From: Corythucha ciliata
Taxonomy: Eukaryota > Arthropoda > Insecta > Hemiptera > Tingidae
Assembly (NCBI GenBank): GCA_038030265.1
Contig: CM075938.1
Location: 23,599,009-23,663,008, forward strand
DNA length: 64,000 nt
Direction: 5' to 3'
Shown here: piece by piece, positions 21,310 through 31,974 of the stretch
How the letters are laid out: each line of letters opens with the position of its first letter
Numbering within the stretch: position 1 is the stretch's first letter
The notes under the pieces: model-generated
What the model was told of the DNA's origin: nothing
Seen by the model: only the letters and a program-made list of their open reading frames with translations
Database searches by the model: none
Program-made: the position numbers and the translations under genes

Positions 21310-22815
21310 AAAAAATGGCTCATATTTGTTTAGGTAATTGTTGTGTTAAGCTGCCGTCTCCTTAAAATTCCTCCCTTTTTAAAAACCAAATTGTTTAATT
21401 TTTAATACAGTTGCTTGAAGAGGTCAGCGTACCAGGCCGAAGAAACGTTGCGTCGCACTGAATTGAATCGTGTATTTTGGTGACTCACCCTATTGGTCGA
21501 TAATTAAATAATAAAAGTAACTATTGAGAAAGGATTGTGATGGTGAGTGGAGGGAAAAGGGAAGAGGGGGTAACGGATGGGAAAGGGGAGGTGATAACAA
21601 TTATTTTTGAAAATCTTCAAATTTCACTAGATTATGCTTTCAAAATTACTTCAGGAGTGGCTTAGGTATCAAAATACAGAATAAAATGCACTATTTCCGA
21701 CCGCCAGCTTCGGGAGCGAAGTTTTTTAATATGTATAAAGCCACCTAGACGAGGGCCAGAGAGTGAAATGTCCGTCAATTAAAAGTTCAGAACCGAAATA
21801 TTTCCTTCAAATCAATCATATCATTGATCTTGCTCCCTATATACCGCGACAAGTATTCACACAATCATCGCCGTTCTATTAATTAAACACTCATTTGTCT
21901 ATAACATTCGAGTTAAAAAAAGAAAATCAAGAATTGAGATTGACCTGTTGATAAGTCTCCACATAATACATACGCTCTTTTTGTTGAAGAAGTGCTTACA
22001 GCGAACATTCGACCGATTTTTTTCTTTTCATTTCAGACGTTTCCATTTCCCACGTTTTTATTAAGATGGTCCCGCGATAGCGATATTCGTTTCTTCACAT
22101 GAATGAAATATAAACTCAGAGAGATCTGTAGGGGGGGGGGGTGATAGAATCTAAATTCGGATAAACACAATTTTATGACGGCGAAAAACAGTTTTCTTGT
22201 AAATAGAGGCTCTTCCTGCGGGAATGGTGTGAGCGGTGGGGGGGGGGGTGACGATGGTGAGGGGACGCGAAACAGAATGGGAAGTAATAGATGAACTCTA
22301 ATTGAACGATTGTTTCATAATGAGACCGAATTACAGTTTAATTAACATCGCAAAAGGGATGGGTGGTGGTACTAGGGGAATGAGAAAGCAAAAGAGACAA
22401 GGGGGAGGGGATAATTTGTTTGCGTTCAAATCTGTAGTAATTGGATCGCACGAGTTGATGATGGAAGTGTGAGAGTCACAGCGGTGATTGCGAAGAGTGG
22501 TGGAGAGAGGTTTAGTGTGAAAAGGGAAAGAGAGCGACCCTGGAATCTACGCCCTAATTTACAACGATCGAATCGCACTTGTTTGAACGATTTTAAAAAC
22601 AAGAACGTGCCCTGTAAAAAATAAAAAGTAAAAAAGAACGTACGTGTGAATCAATTTGGAATATTGTGAAGGCCAGTGAGAAAAATCTGTGATTCTCGCC
22701 AGGGTCATCGTGTGAGGGAGTCAAAGTTAATTACACGTTCCTATCACGGGAGCACCTGCCCACCCAAGTCAGTTGAGTTTGACTGATTATCCATTAGGTC
22801 CATTAAAGAGGCACT
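21310..22815. other. Non-coding stretch without a recognised gene
   Basis: AT-rich unique sequence with G11 tracts at 22131-22141 and 22238-22248. A good acceptor-like signal, a pyrimidine run followed by CATTTCAG, ends at about 22036 on the plus strand. The frame after it stops within 22 codons and is not recognisable. Confidence 0.4.
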
Positions 22816-22821
22816 GGCGAG

Positions 22822-23058
22822 TATTCACCAACGATATATATAAACCTGGATTGCTCACAGCGGACTGGAGGGGCGTGGAGGGTGCAGGTCGTCCCCTGGT
22901 AAACAATCACCCAGTTCCTCTCCTTGCGTAGTTATGGCAACACGGTACTTATTTGGGAGCTTCACCCCTCTCATCCACTTGCGAACTTAACTAATGGCTA
23001 TTCTTTACCAGCAGTGATGAGCAATCCAGTACTTTTATATGTATATCGTTGGTATTCA
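22822..23058. mobile_element. Small inverted-repeat element, ~237 bp
   Basis: The left arm (TATTCACCAACGATATATAT then AAACCTGGATTGCTCA) and the right arm (TGAGCAATCCAGTACTTTTA then TATGTATATCGTTGGTATTC) are imperfect reverse complements of about 36-40 bp. A solo arm lies at 18021-18065. It encodes nothing. No unambiguous target duplication was seen. Confidence 0.7.
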
Positions 23059-23079
23059 TTTAGTTTTTACCCTCCCACC

Positions 23080-25700
23080 ACACCTCATAATCGATAGCTT
23101 ACAATTTCCCTCGATTTTACTCCTTGAACAATACAAATAGCCAAGTCTCACAACTTAGTGGCCTATAATAAGGCGTTTTCAGTGGTGAGTAGTGGAGAAG
23201 GGGACTACCGTGAAGATGCCTCGAACTGAAACATCGTCACACTACAAACTTAGATCGCTAACAAACGAAATGAATGAATGAAAATAAAATTTTCCCAGCA
23301 AAGACTACACAGGAAGCGGGAAGTAAAAGAAAAAAGCGCAAAAGAGGACCGAGAGGAACGAGAACGAAGAAATGCAATATCAAATTAAATGAAAACATTG
23401 TTGATACTAAAGTTAGTTACAGCAAACTTTGCTCCGCTTTAGGCACACGCCTCCGCACCTCACCCTGCAGCCGTCTCTCCTTTCATATCCCTATCTCTTT
23501 TTACTCCTCTTTAAACCCCTCTCTCCCGTCCCCCGGCATCACACCCCTTACCAACACACCCCCTCAAGGCTAAATGATGGCAGAGCTTTAAACGTGTTTA
23601 GCTTGAAGATTTTCATAATTGTTCGACCTACTTTGGGCTGTGAAGAGCCTCCTCGAGTGGACGGGAAAGGGCGGGTGCAAAGATTGGTGCAGGGGTCGCA
23701 GGGCAAAGTGAAAAAGAGAGCGAGAAGAGGAGATTTTAAGAGGGTTCGGGATTCAGTGGTGTTATGGCAGGAGGGGGGCGGTCGGAAGGAAGGAAAGTGA
23801 CTAATTAAATTTTGTGTTGAAAATGAAAAGTTTTTTTTTTCTCATGATAAAAGATCCGGTGTCGAAAGAGTGGAGGGTTATTTGCGCTTCAAAAAAAAAA
23901 AAAAAAAAAAAAGGAAAAGTTTATGAAGGGTGGAAGAAAAATTCATTTGTTTACAAAAAGCCACAGACAAGCTTATTAGGGAATCTAACGGAGGCCAATA
24001 TTCTTCATAATACAACCGATAAAACAACTAGAAGGAAATTCATTAATTCCAAATTCAACTGCTTGGAACGCCGAGTAGGGCCGTCCCTGACTCATCATCC
24101 CAAGGGTTCTCCCACTATACCATCAACTCAGCATCAGCTTGCTGAAGACATTTGGTCTGCAATGAACGATCAGAATCACAATACCTGAGACATGCAGCCA
24201 CTCCCATCTTTCCCCGAAATTGGAATACCATGCGAAGCTCCGAGGTTCACTCCCCCCCCCCTCTAAAAACCCGCAAGGAATTTTTTGTTCTCGTTAAAAA
24301 ATTGCGATTAAATTTTAGTGATTCTCGAGGACGGTTGTTATAAGTTTTGGAAGGGCGATGCTTCTTTTTTTTTTAATAAGCGGACACTTATAATTAGATT
24401 ACGGTTGTAAACCCGTTTCTCTTCCCATCTCCTCCTCCAAATCAACAACACTTCACAACAACAACAACATAACTCCTGGTCAACTATCCCCATCCTATAT
24501 TTGCTATTGGTATGAAGGTCTCGTACAGCACCGGCGGAGCATAATAATAAGTGAATCTCGTTACCAAATTTATTAGCCCGGATCACAGGATGAAATTTTT
24601 CAAGCAATGTTGCATGCGAGTTATTCAAAAACATCCTTATTACAACACATTTATTACCTTTGTTCGGTGGTTGCTGCCGACAAGACGCGACAATTGCCAC
24701 GAGGAAACGTGATTTATATAGCAATTAAATTGTTGAGCCTCGTTTTATCCGTTTTATTTTATTTGCAATACTGGGAAGCAGCCATCGAACAAAGCTGTTA
24801 TGTTACTTGGTAGTGCTTTGAAAAAACTGTAGCATGCAATACTGCTTCAAAAATTGCATCGCTTGATCCGGGCGAGTGAGAGAGGTGGTAAATGATTGAA
24901 TTTACTTACGGGCTTTAAAATTATTCCCGGAGCGCTACTTTCATTATAGAAGGGGCTAAAGAGAAGCTCACTTGATTATACTCAAGGGCGGGCGCGAGTC
25001 CACGAGAGTGTGGAAATCAATAACACTTACTAATTCTATTATTTAAATATACTCAAAATTTGGAGGAAAGAAGTTTTTGTTTATACATATAATTATGAAC
25101 CGCATAGATTCCAGAGCATTGCGTATAGTACTTGGAACTTGATTAGGGGCCGCGAATATACCGCTCCTTAAATCTTCTTTTTCCACTTCAGAAGCTCCTG
25201 GTCCGGGGCCCCTCCTGCCCGAGAGAATCCCAAAGTGGGCGCTTGATTTTGCCAAAAAATGTTGTCCATCTCATCCCTTCGGTGATCGATCTCAATGACC
25301 AAACGACTCATAGTACACTCCTTCAGTTCGCCTTTCCCACAGGTTGGTCTCCCGATCACGTTCATTCCGTGTAGGCTCTCAACGGCGTATAGCGTGAAAA
25401 CGAGAATGGAAGACATTCGGCCAGTGAGAAATGCCCCGCGAGACGCCTATTGCTCGGGATATTCCCCTAAAAGATAATACGAAACAAAAACAAAAAAAAA
25501 GGACGTGTTATTACCGAATTGATTGCCCTTAGCACTTGAATAAATGTACAATTCAAATGAGGCCGTAAAACCCATTCCTGCACCTGACATCCAACATTTT
25601 TTTTTCTCTCGGAAATGTGAAGTTAAGAGTCAATGTCCCATTAAGCTATGAAAGAAAGATAAACATTTTTTGGTGAGGTAAACTCACAGGTGATGAGGCA
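23080..25700. other. Non-coding stretch with poly-A and no firm gene
   Basis: A22 lies at 23891-23912. Frames of 120-130 codons (23429-23800, 23814-24188, 24338-24724) are low-complexity or overlap frames on the other strand, and none shows a family motif. A minus-strand frame at 25168-25423 (start near VESLHGMNVIGRP) has a fairly protein-like composition but was not identified; it could be an exon or chance. Confidence 0.35.
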
Positions 25701-25779
25701 GGCATGAATAGATGTTCTTTAGCCCGTCAAAAGCCCCTGAGAGAATTTTCATATCACGAAGGACTGAAGTAGAGATAGA

Positions 25780-26260
25780 AAAGTGGAAGGATTCTCACCA
25801 CCACCAGCCAATTCCCCTCTTTCACGTCAAACCCCCTTCGACCCCTTCACCAACTAATAAGGACCTTCCTGGACAGAAGCGCAGCCATACGGGAGCAATC
25901 GGCAACCATGTGGAGGGGGGGGGAGGCCCCCTTTACACTGACACCCCTCATTCAAGTTTGATACGCCCGACCCGACTTTGTCGACGCAGCAGCACCCCGA
26001 CCCCACCGCCCCGACCCTTCACCAAGGGAGAACCTCTCCTTTATTTTTTACCCCTTCCATTCGCGCCTGATGCCGCGCGGCGCCACCCTTCGCAACGTCA
26101 GTTCAAGCTCGACCTCACCAGGGTAAAGTTTAGAGGGCTGCCCCATTTATTCGCTCGCGTGGGGGGCAAAGATTAATCCACGTGCTCAATTTTTTTTGGG
26201 GGATTGTTGTTTTAACCGACGGTTTGTGAATGTCGCGGCCGCGTAAACGCAACTTGTAAA
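25780..26260. other. GC- and CpG-richer block upstream of a putative first exon
   Basis: Base composition here is clearly richer in C, G and CpG than the surroundings (for example GATGCCGCGCGGCGCCACCC near 26070 and TGTCGCGGCCGCGTAAACGC near 26232). The block has a 154-codon plus-strand frame (25712-26176) with proline-rich low-complexity peptide and no domain. Its place 230-700 bp before the signal-peptide exon at 26486 would suit a promoter or 5' untranslated region. This is inference from composition. Confidence 0.25.
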
Positions 26261-26485
26261 TCGTCCTTTTGTACTCCTCTCATATAATTATTTTATGGTG
26301 CGGAAGGACCAAAACATCAATCAATGAAGCTCTATAAGTGCCGGTTTTAAACAATAAATGTGCGGAAAGTTTTCTTTTCTGAATGTCACGCCTAACGAAA
26401 GTTTCCAGTGCATAATTTTAACAAGTTTTTCGTTTCTCCAAATCAACAAAAAATTGTTTTCTGTTTGAATGACTTCTGCTCAACC

Positions 26486-26546
26486 ATGCTGACCCTATCA
26501 AGGATTGGATTCATCGTTTTATGGATAATTTTGTCAACTAATTCAG
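26486..26546 (+). CDS. Candidate first coding exon: signal peptide ending at a phase-1 donor
   Basis: ATG at 26486 sits in a favourable context (CAACCATGC) and opens MLTLSRIGFIVLWIILSTNS. That is a short polar start, a hydrophobic core (IGFIVLWIIL) and a small-residue end, the layout of a secretory signal peptide. The exon would stop at ATTCAG|GTAAAGT (26541-26553), a strong donor, after 61 nt and therefore in phase 1. Signal-peptide exons followed by a phase-1 intron are common in secreted and cell-surface proteins, including immunoglobulin-type receptors. The frame stays open upstream, but no earlier in-frame ATG was seen. The mature protein is unknown. The frame could also be chance: one short exon is weak evidence. 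Confidence 0.35.
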
Positions 26547-28170
26547 GTAAAGTGTGTGCAATTGCATTGATTCCTCCAACTAATGAATGTTTAGTTACCT
26601 CAGAAACAACAGAAAAGAGACCAATAATGCATTGGTTTTTTAATTGAAATGCACTAAAAATGAAATTAATACAGGACTTTGGATGCCTGTCAAACAATGC
26701 CTAATTGCCTAGTTGTGATTGCGTTGGTTGATAAGAGAAATACTTTTCTCATTGCGCCGAGACATTCAATAGCATTTCGGTCGGGATTTTTTTCTCCATT
26801 ACCTCGGAAGAGAATTTTTTATTTTTCTCTATTTTTCACACAACAACGCGGCGTTATAATACTTCAGTCTCTGCTGCTCGTTACAGGGTCTTCTTGTTCA
26901 AATCGTCTCAGTTCGGATGCAATCATTCATTTCAGAGCCTATGATTACTATTCGGAAAAGTTGTACGTAAAACCTTGTTGAGTTCAACCTGAAGCCTTAA
27001 TTTGAAAAATGATAGTAGGCAGGTGCCTTCCGCCCTCGGACTACACAGTCGCCATCATAATTTTTGTTTAGAGATTAGTGATGAGAGGCAGATGCTGTTT
27101 TTAGGTTCAAGATGTTCATGGCTGGAGGGAAAGGGTGTAAAGTGTTTCAATTTATATGGTTTGAAATGTGAGCAATTCCGTATCATGTATAGTTATCCTA
27201 CACGGTTCTTCTTTGGTGCCCTTTTTCAAAAGGAGGAGAGACCCTCGCCCGTTACAGTAATATTTGTTCCAGTATTGTAGGGATAGTTTTCACATTATAC
27301 AAAAAGCATTGCACGATACAAAGGATTACATTTTATTTTATTTTCTCCCAACCGTTTTGACCTATTTCTCGACTGAATTTTAAAGTTAAATGACCCCTAA
27401 AGTATATTCCTCCCTTGACCACTGCCAATCCATTGCTCTAGAACGAGTGAGAGAGAGAGAGAGGGAGTGAAAAAGTTAAAATATATATAGGGAACGATCG
27501 GATTTCCCCTTTTTTGCCTGTTTTTATGGTACGTATTCCTTCTTTGCGGAAACATTTTTTTTTTTTTTTTTTACGCCCTTCCCTCTACCGCCACACCCGG
27601 CAGCAACAACCTGCTCCCGTGGCCGCCTGTGTCCTCCCCATCCTCACCATCAACGGCCTGTGTAGGTAGTGCACCTATCAGATTAAGTTTTAAAAAAAAT
27701 CTAGAAATAAGTGTCGCGTGGGTCGTTCCGAATGAGAAAAAGGATAGAGCAGACGGTGTGGCTGTAGGGAAGGGAGAGTTGAATAATATATCGTCCGCGA
27801 TGTTTCCGGCGTAGTACCCAAGTTTTATAGTAGAAAGAGGAGAGGTTTCTCTCCCAATATTCGACATTTTATAACGGAATCGATTTAGTAGATACAATTT
27901 TTCGCTATAACTGTACGATTTTTATGTGAAAAGCGGGGAAAAAGAGTTTCCGTGGTGATGCTTCTAGTACAATAACTCATGTTACCCCTCTTTTTCTAGA
28001 TCAAACTCTCCGCTTTGACTGTAACGCCCGAAAATTTGAAGTACAATTTGGATTACCGAGGTCTTCCAACAATTCCCTAGAGTAGAGCAATGCAGTCTCT
28101 TGTAGCATGTGCCCCCGTCCTGGGGCGCCTACCATGGAGGTGCTTTTACTATCAGGCACGGATCCCCAGG
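26547..28170. other. Non-coding stretch, possible start of a long intron
   Basis: No recognisable coding sequence. It contains a (GA)n tract at about 27447-27463 and T17 at about 27556-27572. If the exon at 26486 is real, this would be the 5' part of its intron. Confidence 0.35.
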
Positions 28171-28177
28171 GTCGGCT

Positions 28178-28378
28178 TAAGGCTCGTTTCACACACACGT
28201 GGTTTCCCGAGGCGCGGTGCGAACGCGGAGGGTGCCTCGCATGTGTGAACCGAGAAAACTCTTCAAACCGCTGCCGCGTAGAAACCGAATTTCGGTTCAC
28301 ACATGCGAGGCACCCACCGCGTTCGCGCCGCGTAGCAACCGCGCTTCGGGAAACCGCGTTTGTGTGAAACGAGACTAA
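28178..28378. mobile_element. Palindromic MITE, PIF/Harbinger-like, with TAA target duplication
   Basis: Element 28181-28375 (195 bp) is flanked by TAA on both sides (28178-28180 and 28376-28378). The left half, from GGCTCGTTTCACACACACGT to ATGTGTGAACCGA, is mirrored almost base for base by the right half, whose reverse complement starts GTCTCGTTTCACACAAACGC. About 90 bp of each half can pair, with one insertion of roughly a dozen bases in the right half. A 3-bp TAA/TTA duplication is typical of PIF/Harbinger. Frames on both strands give nearly the same peptide words (RFTHARHPPRS) because of the palindrome. Confidence 0.8.
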
Positions 28379-28429
28379 GGAGGGGGCCATGACTTCAGCA
28401 GGTCCAAAAATGATGAAAATTTAAAAATG

Positions 28430-29240
28430 GGCAAAACCGCGTATTTTGAGATTTCATGACGCAGGGAATTAACAATTTCTTTATACAATTGAAGATTCAC
28501 TAAAAAATGGCAATTTCCTCACAAAATTGACTATTCCCTTATGAAACTGACGATTTACTCATTAAATTACCTTTAAAACTGAAAATTTTCTCATAAAATC
28601 AACCATTAATTATTCATAAGCTTAAGAATTCCCGTAAAATTGCAAGTTTTCTTAAAACAGTTTTTTCTTGAAATGTACAATTTCACTACACATAAAATTT
28701 CCCGTGGTGAGGCGTTTCGTATAAATTTTTCCCATTGACGTGGCCTTAAAATTGGCTTTGCCCACAGTGGGGCATTGTGTTGTGCTATTCCTCTTTGAAT
28801 GCGACAATTCGCGTAAATACTGCCCATAGAATGTGCAGAATTGCATGGATTTTGACCTGAATGACCTCCCGAATGAGGCCTTACGCTTGAATATTGACCT
28901 GGATGTGACGTTTCACACTAAAATGGGAAATTTTTCATAAATGTCGCCTTCATTGTTGCGTTTCACGTAAATTATTCCCCATTTTCGGCTCCAAATGGAC
29001 AATTTCCTCATGATAGCAACAGAATTTTCTACGACAATTTTTCATGAAATTGTCAATTCTTCATACAATTTGTTCTTGCGTTTTGTCCACAAATGGGACA
29101 TTTCGCGAAAATGTTTTCCCTTGGGTGTACCGCGGCCGTTTCAAAACAGTTTTACCACCCATGTGACGTTTCGCGTAAATTTTGACCTTGGCGTCAAACC
29201 TGCGAAAATGGTTTTGCAGTGCGGAAAAATCAGCCAATTC
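28430..29240. repeat. Degenerate ~30-bp array, class D
   Basis: Imperfect units alternate words such as GACAATTTCCTCA, AAAATTGAC, and TTTCGCGTAAATTTT with CCATTTTGG-like connectors, at about 28-35-bp spacing. Related to class C in reverse sense (41.94-43.25 kb) by the TTT(C/G)GCG and AATTG(A/T)C words, but too diverged for a firm consensus by eye. Confidence 0.5.
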
Positions 29241-29299
29241 GGTCTCTGAATTGAAGCTGCCCCGCGAAATTTGTCTGTTAATGACATCAGCTGAATAAG

Positions 29300-29745
29300 T
29301 CATATTTATTTTTTAGTGAGCTCAACACGCTAAAATATTCACAAGATGGGCTTTTAGAGAGTGAAATCTGTGGAATTTGTTTTATAGTTAGCCAGATCCG
29401 GGAAAATGTGTTTCTTTTGCTAGAAAAATACGGAAAATTGATGTTTCAGGGAGTGAACTCAGAAAAATTGGTCTTGTAGTGTACCAACCCAGCTAATATA
29501 CGAAATTGTAATGCGTAAAATCCTCGAAAACGGTCCCTGAATTTGGGCACTTGGGCGCACTGTTTTTGTTTCGTAGCAACAAAAATCCGTAAACTGTTTT
29601 TTTTGGGAGTTCGTCACGTAAATTATTTCTTTGTTGCTGAGAAAAATCCGGAAAAGTGGTTTTTAGATAGTGAAATCCGATAAATTCGGGTTTCAGTGAG
29701 CCAGATCAAGGAAAACGGTTCTTTTTCCGACAAGAAAAATCAGGA
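29300..29745. repeat. Degenerate array related to class B
   Basis: Recurrent words AAATC(C/T)GGAAAA, GTTTTTT and GTGA(A/G)(A/C)TC repeat at roughly 35-45-bp intervals. The unit is close in style to the class B arrays at 14.7 and 15.95 kb. Confidence 0.45.
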
Positions 29746-29756
29746 AAACTCGTATC

Positions 29757-29862
29757 ACTCGTGTGGTGTAAGTTTTTTCCCCCGACCTCTTTGAATTGAA
29801 ACATATGTTTATGGAGAGGATGCTGCACTACACTTGTGTAGTGTGTTGAATGGAATTCGCTA
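29757..29862. repeat. Interspersed repeat, copy 2 of an inverted pair
   Basis: Reverse-complement match to 10154-10260: GTGTGGTGTAAGTTTTTTCC, then GAATTGAAACATATGTTTAT, then CACTACACTTGTGTAGTG. Both copies lie next to 17-bp minisatellite material (9.5-9.8 and 30.19-30.23 kb). Confidence 0.7.
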
Positions 29863-30189
29863 TTAGTGATCAAAATGTGAGAGTCATGCAGAGCCGCGAA
29901 AAGGTTTTTTTTTTTTTAAGAGTACGAAAACCACGAAAGTGACTTTTGAATTAAGCCTCTCCGCGTTTGGTTTTCAGCACAAAAGAAACACGAAATGTGT
30001 ACTTTATTGGGCGAATAATCCGAAAATGGGTGAAAATTGGTTTATTGCTGGAGCCAGACCTGCGAACATTTTCGCTATACAAAATTTGGCGATCCTGACA
30101 GATTTTAACTTTATTGCCGGTACCTGGGAGTGGTCAGCTGCTCCACTAAGTCTGCGCTTTAAACACTAGGTGAGGGCAACTGACTACGC

Positions 30190-30235
30190 CTGCCAACCAC
30201 AAAAAGAAGGTCCAACCACAGCGAAGGTCAAAATG
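30190..30235. repeat. Fragment of the hAT-type 17-bp minisatellite
   Basis: Two or three units (CCAACCACAAAAAGAAGGT, CCAACCACAGCGAAGGT) match the minisatellite inside the hAT element at 9.5-9.8 kb. It is followed by a short inverted repeat around GGTCATTTGACCGGTGACC. Confidence 0.75.
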
Positions 30236-30239
30236 GCTG

Positions 30240-31400
30240 TGGTTTGTGACCATTCGGTCATTTGACCGGTGACCCAACCTTTGATGTTTCTCCAGCGGTG
30301 AATTTCACGTCGCAAGGCTATTTGAGAGACGATTTTTGAGGTTTTGTTTGCATTTCTTCAAAAGTTACGCTGCTCTTGGATCAACAGCTATCTCACAGAA
30401 ATCTCAAGCTCAGAAGCTTTAACCACAGAAATCTCAAACCACCGTGAGTCTTCAACCTATATACAATATTTTGGGGTTTCTCACACGGGGAATCTGAAAC
30501 TTGAAACGAATTTTCGATAAGAAGATTCAATGAAATGACTCTCACTGTGATGCTACCGTTATTAACCACTTATCGCACGAACTTTCCCGCGGTCAGCCCT
30601 GAAGTCAAAGGAAAAGTCTCGCGAATGCACATGGACCTCGCGACCTCGCTGGGCGCCGCGCCACTCAAGGGGCGTGTCTCTGACCTTTGATAAAATTATC
30701 CTAAAATTTGACTGATGGTATTTTGGAGGCGGTTTTTATGATTTTTTTTTTTTGCACAAGTGACCTCGACTCCAAGAGAGGGGCCATCCGGTGCTCAACG
30801 CGGCGTCACCGACGCTGCGTTACCAAATGACTTGAGTTTAGTTCCGAGTGAGTGGTGGTGGAGATGCACAGAAAAAGAGTACCCTTCAGTGGTTTTTCGT
30901 GTAAAAAAGGTATTTTTGCCGAATGGAAAGGAAAAAGAAATCGCTCCGGCAGCTGGCGGTCGGAAAAAGTGCATTTCATTCCGTATACGGATACCCAAAG
31001 CCGCCCCAGAAGTAATAATTTTGATACCATTATTTGTTTCATTAAGCCGAACTTCTTCCTCTATTTTCACCGCCCTCTCTTCAAAAATGTCGAAAAGTTT
31101 CGGTAGTTTTCCAAGGGCTTTGTTATATTACATTTTTATGCCGTATTTTATAATACCTAAACGTGTGAATTTAAGCGATTTTTTGAAATTTCATCCCCCA
31201 TTTCACCATCCCCCATCAAAGTTTTCGACAAATCTCAATGGAACCCAGGGCTTTCGTTACATTAAATTATTGAGTCGAATTTTAAAGCGCTAAGATGAAC
31301 TAGTGAAGTTCAACGCTATTTTTACACTTCCACCTCTGGCTATGGTTTTCTAACTAATGCCAAAGAAAGAAAGAAAAAAAAATCCTTCCACACCGGAAGG
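30240..31400. other. Non-coding stretch without a recognised gene
   Basis: The longest frame of the window (30760-31293, 177 codons, plus strand) lies here. Its product is basic and hydrophobic in patches, but it has no domain I recognise, overlaps 80-90-codon frames on both strands, and no upstream promoter or splice context is evident. It is reported as unproven. Confidence 0.35.
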
Positions 31401-31404
31401 ACCT

Positions 31405-31970
31405 CCCCCACCACCTTGACTTTTTCGAAAAAATTAAAATGGGAATCAAAGGCTATTATAACATGGAGTATAAGTACCGAATATGATGCTTCTAGAAGCA
31501 GTTGATTCTAGAATCAACTGGTGATTTATAGTGATTTTTTGACCATTTCAACCCCTATTCCCCCCCCCCCACCATGACCGATTTTGCCCAAATGCAATAC
31601 CGACCGGGGTCTTATGACTTCTGATTTTTGTGCCAAAGCGCGTTCCTCTAAATTGATTTCTTCGAGAGTTATCGTGCTAACAAGACCACACGCTTACTTC
31701 CACTCCGGGGGCAACACCCCCTCGCCTTCGACTTTTTCAAAAAATTAAACTGGGAATCAAAGGCTACTATAACATGGAGTATACGTACCGAATACGATGC
31801 TTCTAGAATCAACTGGTGATTTTTTACCGTTTATCCCTATTTCCCCCCCCCTCCACCTTGACCGATTTGGCCCAAATGCAATACCGACCGGGGTCTTACG
31901 ACTACTGATTTTTGTGCCAAAGCGCGTTCCGCTAAATTAATTTCTTCGAGAGTTATTAACAAGAAAACGG
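31405..31970. repeat. Tandem duplication, unit ~311 bp
   Basis: Unit 1 (about 31414-31690) and unit 2 (about 31725-31965) share long stretches, for example GACTTTTTC with AAAAAATTAAA, TATAACATGGAGTATA, ATGCAATACCGACCGGGGTC and TTTTTGTGCCAAAGCGCGTT, in the same order and sense. Unit 1 carries an extra TTCTAGAA repeat (31491-31520). They are diverged by roughly a tenth, so the duplication is not recent. Confidence 0.85.
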
Positions 31971-31974
31971 CCAT

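Noticed and set aside
22018..22100. Strong acceptor-like site before ACGTTTCC at about 22036
   Set aside because: The frame after it ends within 22 codons and has no recognisable content; an isolated acceptor signal is common in T-rich DNA.
25712..26176. 154-codon proline- and histidine-rich frame
   Set aside because: Low-complexity composition in a C-rich block; more likely untranslated or promoter-like sequence than a protein.
28001..28390. 129-codon minus-strand and 86-codon plus-strand frames with arginine- and histidine-rich words
   Set aside because: Both are readings of the palindromic MITE; the same words appear on both strands.
30760..31293. 177-codon plus-strand frame, the longest in the window
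   Set aside because: No domain or motif recognised, strong overlapping frames on the other strand, and no supporting start or splice context; kept only as a remark.
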